A stretch of 64,000 bases of DNA from NCBI RefSeq assembly GCF_026914265.1, contig NC_069129.1, positions 74,284,049 through 74,348,048 on the forward strand. Direction: 5' to 3'. The DNA comes from Mya arenaria. Taxonomy: Eukaryota > Mollusca > Bivalvia > Myida > Myidae. Position 1 is the stretch's first letter, and each line of letters starts with the position of its first letter. The position numbers and the translations under genes were made by a program. The notes under the pieces were generated by a model, which did no database searches, was not told the origin of the DNA, and saw nothing but the letters and a program-made list of their open reading frames with translations. Below are positions 22,591 to 33,200 of this stretch, in pieces.

Positions 22591-23479
22591 ATTAAGACCC
22601 TAAGCTGCCAATTGATTCTGCTCTACCCAGGGAGATTTTCTTAAAGCTTAAGCAAAACGCCACACAATGAGATATGTTTACGTTCTGGGGGAGCGAGCAT
22701 AAGTGAGTAACGGACTATTTAACTGCGTTACTTTTAAGTTTTATCTGTACTATTTCTTCCATGTATTCTGATTGTTTATCAGATTAAAATCGGTAAATCA
22801 TCGTTCTTTAGTTCTATGAAGGTTTTCTAATTAATTCATACCGCGCGAATCGGTGTAAATTACGTTACTGTTAAAACATAACATAAAAAGCAACGTTTTT
22901 ATGGAAATAATATGTTACACAGAGTGCTTATACAAATAAGGTCATGATATTTTGCTTGATGAAAGAGGTATTCTATATTTTAAATACGTATTAGACAATT
23001 TCATAAATAAATCCCTAAACTTTAATATGGTTGTGCAGATAACGCGAGTGTAATTTACGTTACTTTTAGCTATATTTTGCATAAAAACGATTGATGCTGG
23101 TAAACTATGAATACCCTTTACACAATAAATCACTTTAGTTATACACACCTTATAGTCTGGTTTCATTTCTAATTTGAACCAGTGATAAAACCTACGTAAC
23201 CATGATTACGTTTCTTAGACAGAGATTTGAATATTATTATTAAGTTTCATGTATACAATGAGTTAAATCAAATAGATTTGCAATCAATTTAATGTTAAAG
23301 CACACTAATATGAAAACATATGTATTTGTTCAACATATATTGTAAAAAGGTTTATCAAATATATATTTTTAATTTTTTCTCAATACAGCGTGAAAATTCA
23401 TTTTAATGCAGTTTACAAACATAAACATAAATTGATAAATAAGGGGGAACTAAATTTTGTAAGATAAATTGGATTTAAA
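22591..23479. other. AT-rich non-coding stretch
   Basis: No gene or named repeat recognised. The short minus-strand frame at 22942-23166 has no domain. Confidence 0.55.
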
Positions 23480-23990
23480 ATTGAGCTCATGTTACGGGCC
23501 AGGCAAGTATGGAAGGGTTCATTTACAATCTAATTGTGAACAAAACTGCCCTTTTCCTATGGTCAAGTTTCATGGTCCATAGAAACTGCTGATAGAGTGC
23601 CTTTTAAAACCATGTGAGGATGTTGCACATATATTTGTCGGCAATGCAACACTTCAAAGCTCGTCGATTACCCTGATTTATTCAAGTAAGTTGAATGCAA
23701 AAAAAGAACTGCGCCAACATTCTTGATTTCTGGTCCCGAAACAAGAACTCCTACGGACTGGATGGCTTTTATGGGCAACAATGACATACCAGTAACCAAA
23801 ATGTCATGTTTACTTTACGACCAGTGGAAAATTGACAACTTTGCAGAAAAGTTTTGAGACCCTGTTGTTTTAAGAGAAATATGTTAATATCTTACAAGTC
23901 TTGAAGGTGCCAATGTTGAATTATTTCACAAGAAGGCGTTGTTTTTATCCTAACACATTCAATGTTAGATCTTCAAATATCCTAGTGGTT
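23480..23990 (+). pseudogene. Fragment of a multicopy protein family, function unknown
   Basis: In shifting frames on the plus strand the sequence reads ISGPETRTPTDWMAFMGNND, then CLLYDQWKIDNFAEKF, then YLTSLEGANVELFHKKALF. Stops (for example TGA after AEKF) and frameshifts interrupt it. The order and wording resemble a protein family that I recall as highly repeated in molluscs and cnidarians, often next to mobile elements. I cannot name a function. Confidence 0.4.
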
Positions 23991-24357
23991 TGAGCGGTGT
24001 TTTTCAGGTTTTTTTATTCTGGTGTAGGTATCGAGCGGCCATTTGTTTTGGAAATGAAATTGGTCAAAAAAAAGGAGAAGCTATTTGTTAAGTAATGTTA
24101 GCCAACATAGATTCACAAGGTGCGAGACAACAATTGCGCTTCTTTGAATCCTAGAAAATGACTATTTAGAGGTTAATGATTGGTTGCTGCTAACCATTAT
24201 GCGATAATCGCCCGAAGATGGGTTAGGGTTAGGGTTTCCGATATTTTCTATATTTCTATATTTGGGAATGTAAGTTGTCATTTAGTTTCTGATGATGGCT
24301 TTATTTTATTTTTTTTGTGTATCGAATATAGAAATTTATTTGTTTGTTTCGATTCCT

Positions 24358-25188
24358 TTATCCTATCTGTATTTTTTGGTGGTCTGTTTTGACTGATATT
24401 TTCGGATTTAATCTTGTTTTCAAATGATTTGGGATACAATTAACTAGTGTCAGATATTTTAAGAAATCGTTTTTATTTTTGTTGTATAAGCGTTGTATTT
24501 CTTCAAAACTGTAAAACTCATTTACCCGGTAGTCGAAGAATTGTATGCCTTTTTGATGCCATTCCATAAAATACAGTGTATTACCGTTTTGTTTTATCTC
24601 TTTGTTATTCCAATTTATTGTTTTACTTACATTTATTTTCGACTTCTCTTCATAAAATGTGGATTTTATTTTTAACCAGGATTTTGGTACATCATTTAGG
24701 AAAGGTGTTATATAATTTATAACTGTTTGATCAAAATCTGATTCCTGTAGGTGTTCATGACCGTAGTTCTTTAGTTTTCTATGGAAGAATATTTTCCAGT
24801 CTCCATTATTTGATGGGTCTATATATCTTTTCATACATAATGCTTTAATTGAGTTTAAAAATGATTCTATATCTGCAAGCTTTAGACCACCGTGTTCATA
24901 GTCTTGGTAAAGGATATTTGTTTTTGTTTTTTATTTTATCCGGTTTTCCAGCCTACATAATATCAAATATGTATTTTTTTATATCATCTATAATTTGTTC
25001 AGTTGGATTAGCTAGTACAGTAAATGGATAAATGAGCTTAGGTAAAGCAAATGTTTTAATTACCGTAACTTTTCCGATCAGTGACAGTTTTCTGTGGTGC
25101 CATTGTTTTAATACGTTTCTAAACCCTTGAATTTTTTAATCAATATTTCTTGTAATATTTGCATTTTTATCATTTGTAAATGTCATTC
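24358..25188 (-). pseudogene. LINE-B ORF2, C-terminal piece
   Basis: Distal part of a minus-strand Tx1/L1-like LINE polymerase. From high to low coordinate it reads LGMTFTNDKNANITRNID, LKQWHHRKLSLIGKVTVIKT, LPKLIYPFTVLANPTEQI, GGLKLADIESFLNSIKALC, then the frame 24834-24358 starting MKRYIDPSNNGDWKIFF. Several frameshifts occur. The high-coordinate edge is cut by the LINE at 25194; the next piece of the same ORF is at 26803. The left edge is approximate. Confidence 0.8.
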
Positions 25189-25193
25189 CTAAA

Positions 25194-26366
25194 ATGATTT
25201 ACATTAACGACATTGTTGGTGATATACAATCACATATTCGACTCTTCGCAGATGATACAACCTTATATATAATTGTCGAAGACCCCGTATCTGCTGCACA
25301 GCAACTTACTAATGACCTAGACAAAATTCATATGTGGGCTGAGAGATGGCTTGTTACATTAAATCCTGCAAAAACCAAATCGCTATTATTCACCAGAAAG
25401 TCTAATAGGCATATACACCCCTCAATATTCATGAATAATACAGAAATATCTGAAGTTACAACTCATAAACACTTGAGCGTCACGCTTTCTAGCACCTGCT
25501 CCTGGCACGATCATATTCAATCCGTCAAACAGAAGGCTTGGCAGCGAATTCACTTCATGCGATCATTCAAATACGTTCTTGATCGTAAATCGCTTGAGGT
25601 TCTGTATTTCACATTCATTAGGCCTTTGTTGGAATATGCCGATGTTGTCTGGAATAATCTGACGCAAGCTGACGAGGATGACTTAGAAAAAGTTCAACAT
25701 GAGGCGGCCAGAATTATATCCGGTGTAACTCGTTTAGTATCTTTGACAAATCTTTATGTTGAAACTGGAATCGAGCCACTCAAAGAAAGGTGACGTAAAC
25801 ATAAACTTATCCTATTTTACAAGATGTTTCACTCTCTTGCACCAGCATATCTAACTACTCTGATTCCAACAAGAGTTGGCGACACTACTTCGTATAACCT
25901 TCGAAATGCAGCTAACCTTCGAAACATTTCATGCAAATCACAGCTGTTGACGAGTTCATTTCTGCCATCAACTATATCCGCATGGAACGCACTCCCGCAA
26001 GAAGTTCGTTCATCGCCATCCGTGCCCTCTTTCAAATACAAACTTAATAAGAACATAAAGCAAGTTCCTGACTTCTACTACGAAGGTGACCGCAAATCTT
26101 GTGCCAATCACGCGAGGTTGCGTATGCACTGTAGTAACCTTAACGAGCATCTATTCTCAAAAAAAATTGTCAACAGTCCTAATTGTCAATGCGGTGAAAT
26201 TGAGGACACTTTCCACTTTTTCTTCACCTGTCCATTGTATAACGTCCAACGAAATTATCTCATTGGTCAGTTATCCACCGTTGGTCATTTGTCTCTTCCA
26301 CTATTACTCTTTGGATCGAAGGAAGCTTCAAATCAAACGAACAAACTTATCTTTGACCACTTCTAG
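25194..26366 (+). pseudogene. Reverse transcriptase C-terminal half of the truncated LINE
   Basis: Starts at YINDI just before palm motif C, RLFADDTTLY, followed by the thumb (WLVTLNPAKTKSLLF), PLLEYADVVWN, AARIISGVTRLVS, and a C-terminal finger CQCGEIEDTFHFFFTCP. This order is typical of jockey-superfamily LINEs. One in-frame TGA at 25791-25793 sits between two basic codons where an Arg CGA is likely, so a CpG-to-TpG change is the simplest explanation. The frame is otherwise open from 25194 to the TAG at 26364. The copy lacks its 5' half and is non-functional. Confidence 0.8.
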
Positions 26367-26797
26367 AACTATATACGCCATTCTAAACGTTTTTGAGTAC
26401 AATTTCCAACAAACCTTATCCCGATCCCGATCTGACCAGTCCCTATACCACTTTGCTTATCACACCTTCTTTTTCTTCAACCTTTATCCTTTCTTCCTTC
26501 TAACTAATTGATTACAAACTAAAACAACTTGTTTTTACACAGCATAGTTTGCACCATACGACTATAAGATTATATTTATTCAAGTCACTTCAACTTGCGC
26601 ACCAGCCTAGCAGCGTGAATGACTTACAGAAGAGAGACATAGTATAAGCCTCAAGGCTTTCTTCTCAATTCTGTGTACACTATCATTTTGTGCATAATTT
26701 ACATGTTTTTCTGTTTCAATGCATTACGTATTTGGTCTTTGTATTTGGATTATGCTCAAATTTGTAGAACTAAACTAATTGTAAATATTATATCGAA
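25194..26797 (+). mobile_element. 5'-truncated LINE inserted in LINE-B
   Basis: A 1.6-kb plus-strand insertion flanked by CTAAA at 25189-25193 and 26798-26802. Without it and one CTAAA the LINE-B frame continues across the junction (QYLGMTF). It starts inside the reverse transcriptase between palm motifs B and C, so it is heavily truncated. A 3' untranslated region of about 430 bp follows the ORF. The five-base duplication is short for a LINE and could be chance; the frame closure is the stronger evidence. Confidence 0.8.
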
Positions 26798-26802
26798 CTA
26801 AA

Positions 26803-28018
26803 TATTGTTTAAACCAAATGGTAGCATATGCAGGTGTCCATACATATGTTTTGGTATTACAAAATTGTATATTTGAGTTTTTTAATGATCCCTACCTCAT
26901 AATGATTGATTAATTGGTGTTCAGGTTTAGGCCTGATCATTTTGAGAACATTTCTAGGTTTGTAAACGTGTTTCAAAGGATTTCTTGTCACCATTATTGA
27001 AAAATGTTGAATCATCGGCAAAAAAAGGTTTTCTTTATAATTTTGGCATTAACTTTAATTCCTATTATGTCATAGTTTAGTGCAATATAGTTAGATAATG
27101 TTTGAAAGCAAATTATAAACAATGTCGCCGAAAACGGGCAGCCCTGTCGAACGCCTTTTTTTCTAGTCCAAATGACTGCTATATACGTCCATTATTATTT
27201 ATCAGACTCTAAATGTTGTTGTACAATAGGGTTACCCATTTTAAAATATCTGGTCCAAACTTCAATGATTTTATGCATTCAAGGATAAAACTGTGGTTTA
27301 AGCCGTCAAAAGCTTTAGCAAAGTCGGCAAAAAATAAGAGTCCTGGTTTTTTGTTTTCTTGTTAATATTCTATGATTTCAAAAATTACCCACCAATTATT
27401 CTCCTATATATCTACCCTTAACAAACCCAGATTGTTTATGACTTATAATTGATGGTAAAACTTTTAATATTCGACTGTGTATGGGTTAAGTTGCTATTTT
27501 ATAATCTACGTTTAGTAAAGTAATGGGTCTCCAATTACTAAATTCATCAAGGTACTTATTTAGTTTCGGTAAGAGTGTTATTAGCCCCTGTTTCTGAAGT
27601 TGTGTTAATTGTCCTGTAGTGAATGAGTGAAAGTTAAGTGATTTAATAAGGTATTGTTGTAAATCTTTACAAAAGGATTGATAAAATTCTTCAGTTAATG
27701 CATCAGAACCCGTACTCTTATTGTTTTGCATATCTTTTAGGGCTAGTTCACATTCCTTGCTGGTCAAAAGGCCTTCACATGCATGTTTTTAATTTTCTTT
27801 AAGTGTTCTGTAAGGGGTTTCATGTCGTATTTTTTAATTTTATTATCTTCAGGGTATAATTTTGTATCATATCGCACTTTCTCGTTTATGATTTTTTTAT
27901 ACCTTTTTTTCTCTCATTTTTAACCTTTAGAGTATTTATTGATTTTCCTTCAGCGCGTTTCTGCTCAAGGTTTGGCAAAATAAAAAGTATTATTATTTTT
28001 TTTATTGATAAGTTTTCT
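26803..28018 (-). pseudogene. LINE-B ORF2, central reverse transcriptase piece
   Basis: Minus strand, high to low coordinate: SINTLK-type linker near 27940, then TSKECELALKDMQNNKS and NWRPITLLNVDYKIAT (open frame 27767-27486), palm motif A as FFADFAKAFDGLNH near 27310-27350, motif B near 27130-27150 (QGCPFS with a frameshift), and motif C FFADDST near 27000. It ends at GSLKNSNIQFCNT near 26870 before the insertion boundary. Stops and frameshifts are many, so LINE-B is much older than its inserts. Confidence 0.8.
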
Positions 28019-28023
28019 CAAGT
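28019..28023. repeat. BEL target-site duplication, left
   Basis: CAAGT, repeated at 35561-35565. Five bases is the usual BEL/Pao duplication length. Confidence 0.85.
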
Positions 28024-28652
28024 TGTACTGGAACTGAAGTTCCATGTTTGTTTTCTATTATCTTTATTCAGTATTAATCCTTATTCAGTATTAAGTAATG
28101 TTTTCTTGTTTAAATTTGATAATTTGAAGTTATACTCGGGGCTAAGTTTTACTGGTTATTTACAGACCACTGTCGATTTGTAAACTGTTGTGTGCTACTC
28201 GATTGTTTTGGTTTTTGACGTTCCGTCGTGTCGGGTGCGCTCCGCACCACGAGTCTAAAACAAGCAAATTCTAGTCCTATAGCCCCTCACAGTGTAAGTT
28301 TACTGTATCAATATGTCTTATATTATTCCTTATAACTTTCTGTATAGTTAGTTTTTGACCGTATACTCTGAAAACCCTCACATTCGTTCCGAAGCTGGAT
28401 TCGTACCCAACCTCGTTCAATTCGTAACTCGTTTCGTACTCTAGGTTATTTTATACTATTACGTGTAATTTCTATTATTTGATTTGACTATTAAGAAGTT
28501 TCTTTTCTATGTGATATGCTGTATCCTAAATAAGATTTCAGTCATATTGTTAAGTGTATCCTTGTGTATTTTCAGTTTTTAACCGCAATATCTATGACGA
28601 ATAAATGGTTAAACTAGATGCGTCGTCTTCCCATGGATGCGGTGGCATTATA
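28024..28652 (+). repeat. BEL 5' LTR
   Basis: Begins TGTACTGG and ends CATTATA. It contains a 14-bp palindrome GGAACTGAAGTTCC at 28030-28043, a tandem TTATTCAGTATTAA pair near 28064-28095, a perfect GGTGCG-CTC-CGCACC hairpin near 28233-28250, and AATAAA at 28600-28605. Confidence 0.95.
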
Positions 28653-28729
28653 GTTAAAAAACTGTTGGCAAGTGGAGTTTGCAACTGTTTCGAGTATTGG
28701 CAAGTCATCGCAAGTTCTACTACCTGTAA

Positions 28730-30247
28730 ATGAAAAGAATAAGAACGCTTACGCCAAAAGCAATGGCGCAATATGAAGAAAAAGTTGACGCCTACACAGC
28801 TAAGATCAAGTCGATGCAAGATAATATAAACGTTTGCATAGCAAAACAAATTGATGAAAGTGATATTAAAGTTTTGACAGAAAGGAAAAAGGAACTTTTA
28901 GACTTAACAGCAAAGTTTGAAAACATTTATGGTGAATTTGAAGAGTATTTGACGCGAACTGGCACAGAAGACAGTACAAAACAATTTACAGAGTTACATG
29001 AACATGGAAAAGAGATAAGAAAGGTTATAACTCAATTTATGAACCACATTGACCACTTGATTGTATTGTTTAGCGAAAAAATGTCTGTTAAAAGTTCGAA
29101 GAAAAGTTCAAGTTCTGTCTACAGGAGAAAGATGGAATATGCGGAAAAAGAATTTCAGTTATTAAGAGAAAAGGCCGCGATAGAAGAAAGGTTTCAAATA
29201 GAACAAGCAAGTGAAATCAGGAAAAGAACAGAGATTGAAGCTGAGTTAAATCTGCTTAAAGTCAAACAAGAGAATGCAGACACAAGTGACTCAAGCAGTG
29301 AAACTAGTAAATCAGATAAACAGTTACCAGTTCAGTTTGAAAATCCCAAAGAGAAGGTAGTCCGGTACCTTAACATTGATCCTGTGACACATGCACATGC
29401 CACAAGAAGCTATGTAAACTTTCCCATGGACATAACAAAATTCTTGTTAAAAAAGGACCTTTTAGTTGCAAGGTTGTCTAATTTCAGAGATGCACCAGAG
29501 ACATTCCAATCTTGGAAAGGTACTTTCAAATCAGTAATGAATGAACTGGACGCATCACCTGCAGAAGAAACAGATCTACTTATCAAATATCTTGGTGCGG
29601 AATCATCCAAATATGCCATAAGCATCAAAACGGCAAATGCCCATGAGCCGAGCTATGCTAGGGACGAAATTTGGATTCGCCTTGAAGAAATGTATGGAAG
29701 GCCAGAGTTGGTTGAGGTTTCTATCAAAAAGAAATTGAATAGTTTCACAAAAATATCAAAAGACTACAAAAGGCTCTACGACCTGTTAGACATTTTGTGT
29801 GAGATCCAATATCTAAAAGCTAATCCTGTGTACACAATGATGTTTTCATATTTCGATTCATCGTCCGGAGTGAATCCCATAGTTTCCAAACTACCATACA
29901 ACCTACAGGATAAATGGACAAATAGAGCATCTCAGTACAAACACAACCACCAAGTTATGTTTCCACCGTTCAGCTTCTTTGTGAATTTTGTGAGGGAAAT
30001 AAGCAGAACCAAAAACGATCCAGCCTTCCAATACATGTGTGAACAAAAGCCTGAAATTTCCAAACCATTTAAAGTATTTGCAAGAAAAACTGAAGAAGTC
30101 CAATCTCTACCCAAAGAAAAGGAAACCAACACTGATCAAAATGCAGTTACCATAAAACGTTGCCCTATACACAATGCACAGCACTCCTTGTTGCAATGTA
30201 GAACATTTCTTCAAAAAACATTGGAAGAGAAAAAAACGATTTGTTAG
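28730..30247 (+). CDS. gag: BEL gag (505 aa)
   Basis: Structural protein that would form the retrotransposon particle. Residues 1-210 are highly charged with long predicted coiled coils (EKEFQLLREKAAIEERFQ region near 140-160). Residues about 215-470 match the BEL/Pao gag domain in layout, with FRDAPETFQSWKGTFKS, YLGAESSKYAISIK and a long helical segment ending in REISRTKNDP. The end carries a first zinc-binding half-motif, CPIHNAQHSLLQC. The frame stops at 30245-30247, just after a run of seven A at 30230-30236; the pol frame, one base on, overlaps it by 74 nt. In most BEL elements gag and pol are a single frame, so this stop is probably a small indel, or else a programmed shift. Start Met is 78 nt after the LTR. 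Confidence 0.88.
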   Translation: MKRIRTLTPKAMAQYEEKVDAYTAKIKSMQDNINVCIAKQIDESDIKVLTERKKELLDLTAKFENIYGEFEEYLTRTGTEDSTKQFTELHEHGKEIRKVITQFMNHIDHLIVLFSEKMSVKSSKKSSSSVYRRKMEYAEKEFQLLREKAAIEERFQIEQASEIRKRTEIEAELNLLKVKQENADTSDSSSETSKSDKQLPVQFENPKEKVVRYLNIDPVTHAHATRSYVNFPMDITKFLLKKDLLVARLSNFRDAPETFQSWKGTFKSVMNELDASPAEETDLLIKYLGAESSKYAISIKTANAHEPSYARDEIWIRLEEMYGRPELVEVSIKKKLNSFTKISKDYKRLYDLLDILCEIQYLKANPVYTMMFSYFDSSSGVNPIVSKLPYNLQDKWTNRASQYKHNHQVMFPPFSFFVNFVREISRTKNDPAFQYMCEQKPEISKPFKVFARKTEEVQSLPKEKETNTDQNAVTIKRCPIHNAQHSLLQCRTFLQKTLEEKKTIC

Positions 30248-33200
30248 AGAGAAGAACATTTGTTTCAAGTGTTTAGATTCAGTTAAACACTACGCAAGGG
30301 ACTGTCGAGTTGCCGTGAAATGCTCCATTTGTGGAAAAGGTCACGTTGCGGCACTTCACGGCGGGGAGACGCAGAACCAACAGGACGTTACAGCAAAGTG
30401 CACGACTTTGTGTGGCGATACACTCATCGGAAGGTCGTGTAGTAAAACTGTTCTTGTCGACATATATCCAAAAGGTCAATTTGAAAAGGCTGTCAGGGCA
30501 TATGTTATCATTGACGATCAAAGCAACTGTAGCTTGGGTACTGGCGAACTATTTGATAAATTGAGTATTTATGGACAGACCACTCCGTACACGTTGTCGT
30601 CATGCAATGGCCGTGCTACAAAGTTTGGTAGACGCACTAACGATATATGTATTAAATCGATTGATGGTTCCACAGAGATTGATGTTCCTCGAGTCATAGA
30701 GTGCGATGATATTCCAAACGAACTATCAGAGATACCCACTCCAGACGTGGCAAGAGCGTATAGTCATCTGAACCACATTGCGGATACAATTCCTAACCTA
30801 CAAGGAGACTGCAAGGTGCAGCTTCTTATAGGACGTGATGTTCCTGAAGCCCACCATGTTATGGACCAAGCCATTGGATCCCGTGGCACTCCGTTCGCTC
30901 AAAAGTTAGCGCTTGGTTGGGTTATAGTGGGAGAGGTGTGTTCAGGGCGTGTGCACACAAACGAAGATGTCTCCGTGTACAAGACCTACATCATGCCCGA
31001 TGGCAGAGGCACACACATCAAACCATGCCAATTCAACCTGAATATAAAGGAAAATCAAGATCCTGATTTTCAGTCGCTTGATGATACCTTGTTTGTTCGA
31101 ACAGTTGATGACGATACGACTGGACTCTCTGCAGAAGACAAACAGTTTGTAAAACTTATGGACTCTAAAATGGAACGTGACCAGAATGGCTTCTGGACTG
31201 CACCTCTTCCGTTCAAGGATGACAGACCCGAGCTACCTAACAACAGAGCACAGGCGTGGCGCCGAGCTCAAATCCTAGATAATAGCTTGAAGAACAATTC
31301 GGTGAAGAGACAGCATTTTGTCACCTTTATGGGCAAGGTCATCGATAGCGGAGCTGCTGAAGTTGCACCCTGTGCTATTCAACAAGAGTGTTGGTATCTT
31401 CCACTATTTGGCGTCTACAACCCGAAGAAACCTGGGCAGATAAGAGGTGTATTCGATTCGTCGGCAGTCTACCAGAATATCTCATTGACCAGTGTTCTCA
31501 TGTCAGGCCCTGACATGATAAACAGCCTGCTAGGAATTCTTCTCAGATTCCGTAGAGACGAAGTCGCTGTTTCGGCCGATGTAGAGCAGATGTTCTATCG
31601 CTTTCGAGTCACTCATGAGCATCGTGATTTCCTTCGTTTTCTGTGGTACAGAGATAATGATCCTGACAAAGAACTCATTGAATATAGAATGTGTGTTCAC
31701 GTATTTGGAAACTGTGCTTCCCCATCTGTTGCTACATATGGTCTACGCAAAGCTGTACAAACTGCTGAAAAAGACATTCAAAATCTGGTTAACAAGGACT
31801 TTTATGTAGATGACTGTTTAACGTCTAAGCCTACTGTTGATCAAGCAATAATTACAGTGAAAAGAACTCAGACAGCTTTACGTGATGGTGGAAACATTCG
31901 GCTACATAAAATTGCATCAAACAATGTCGCTGTAATGCACGCCTTCCCTCAGGAAGACCTTGGAGGTGATTTAAAATCACTAGATCTTAGTGTAGATCCT
32001 CTTCCTGCCCAGCGAAGTCTCGGATTGGCCTGGGACTTGAAGAAGGACGCCTTCATCTTCAATATCGAAATGGAAAACAAGCCTTTCACCAGAAGAGGCG
32101 TACTTTCCATGGTGAACAGTATCTATGACCCCCTTGGTTTCATCGCTCCGATAACCATAAGTGGCAAGATACTACTACGTGAAGCTACACCGTCCGGTGT
32201 AGACTGGGATGCTCCTCTCCCACCAAACCATGAGATGAGATGGCTAGAATGGAAGCAGTCCTTACAAAACACAGAGACAATTGCTATTCCTCGTGCCTAC
32301 ACTACGATTTCCTTCAGTACAGCAAAGAAGAGTTCAGTGAATATCTTCTCAGACGCTTCAGAAGTAGCTATTGCTGCAGTGTCTTATTTGAAAGTGATCG
32401 ACCAAGTTGGTGAATCCAGTTCTGGGTTTCTGTTAGGAAAAGCTAAGTTAGCCCCTACACAAGGACATAGTATTCCTAGGTTAGAACTGTGCGGCGCAGT
32501 TTTAGCCACTGAGTTAGCTGTTATAATATCTAAGCAGTTAGACATACCGATAGCTTCCATGACATTCTTTACTGATAGCAAAGTGGTGCTAGGATACATT
32601 TGCAACGAAACTAGGAGGTTCTACACGTATGTGAGCAATCGTGTTGAAAGAATATTGAATGTATCTACACCAGAGCAATGGCAGTACGTTTCAACGACCC
32701 GTAATCCTGCCGATTGTGCAACCAGATGTCGACCAGTTTGCCTAGATGTTAGCGACAGTATGTGGATTAAAGGTCCTCCTCTTCTGAAAGATCAAGAGCT
32801 TCAGATAGAGGATAACATCGAAGAGTCCAAGAACTATGACCTGATCAACCCTGAAAATGACAGTGAGATTCGACCTGAAGTTCTCACAAGGAAAACAGTG
32901 AACGTTGAATCCAGTATAACTAGCAAGTTTGAAAAGTTTTCTACTTGGCAGTCTTTGGTGAGAGCATTCGCGCTCTTGAAAAGGTCGTGTAAAGATCACA
33001 AAAAAGTAGCAAAACCTGATGTGGTTACGAGTCACATTGAAGCAGAAAACTTCATAGTACGTATAGTTCAAGAGAGCAGTTATGAAGAGGAAATTCAGTT
33101 ATTGTTGAGCAAGAGAGCTGTACCTGCAAGTAGCAGTCTGTCTACATTGAGTCCATTTCTAGACGAGAAAAGTGTCTTGCGTGTTGGTGGCAGATTAACA

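Noticed and set aside
24219..24236. TTAGGGTTAGGG as telomeric repeat
   Set aside because: Only about two and a half units; chance or degenerate sequence.
28653..28729. Primer-binding site in the BEL leader
   Set aside because: TGGCAAGTGGAG at about 28666 begins with TGG but lies 13 bases from the LTR, and I cannot match it to a tRNA with confidence.
30230..30237. A AAA AAC heptamer as a canonical -1 ribosomal frameshift site
   Set aside because: The pol frame lies +1 (or -2) from gag, so a -1 slip would not enter it.
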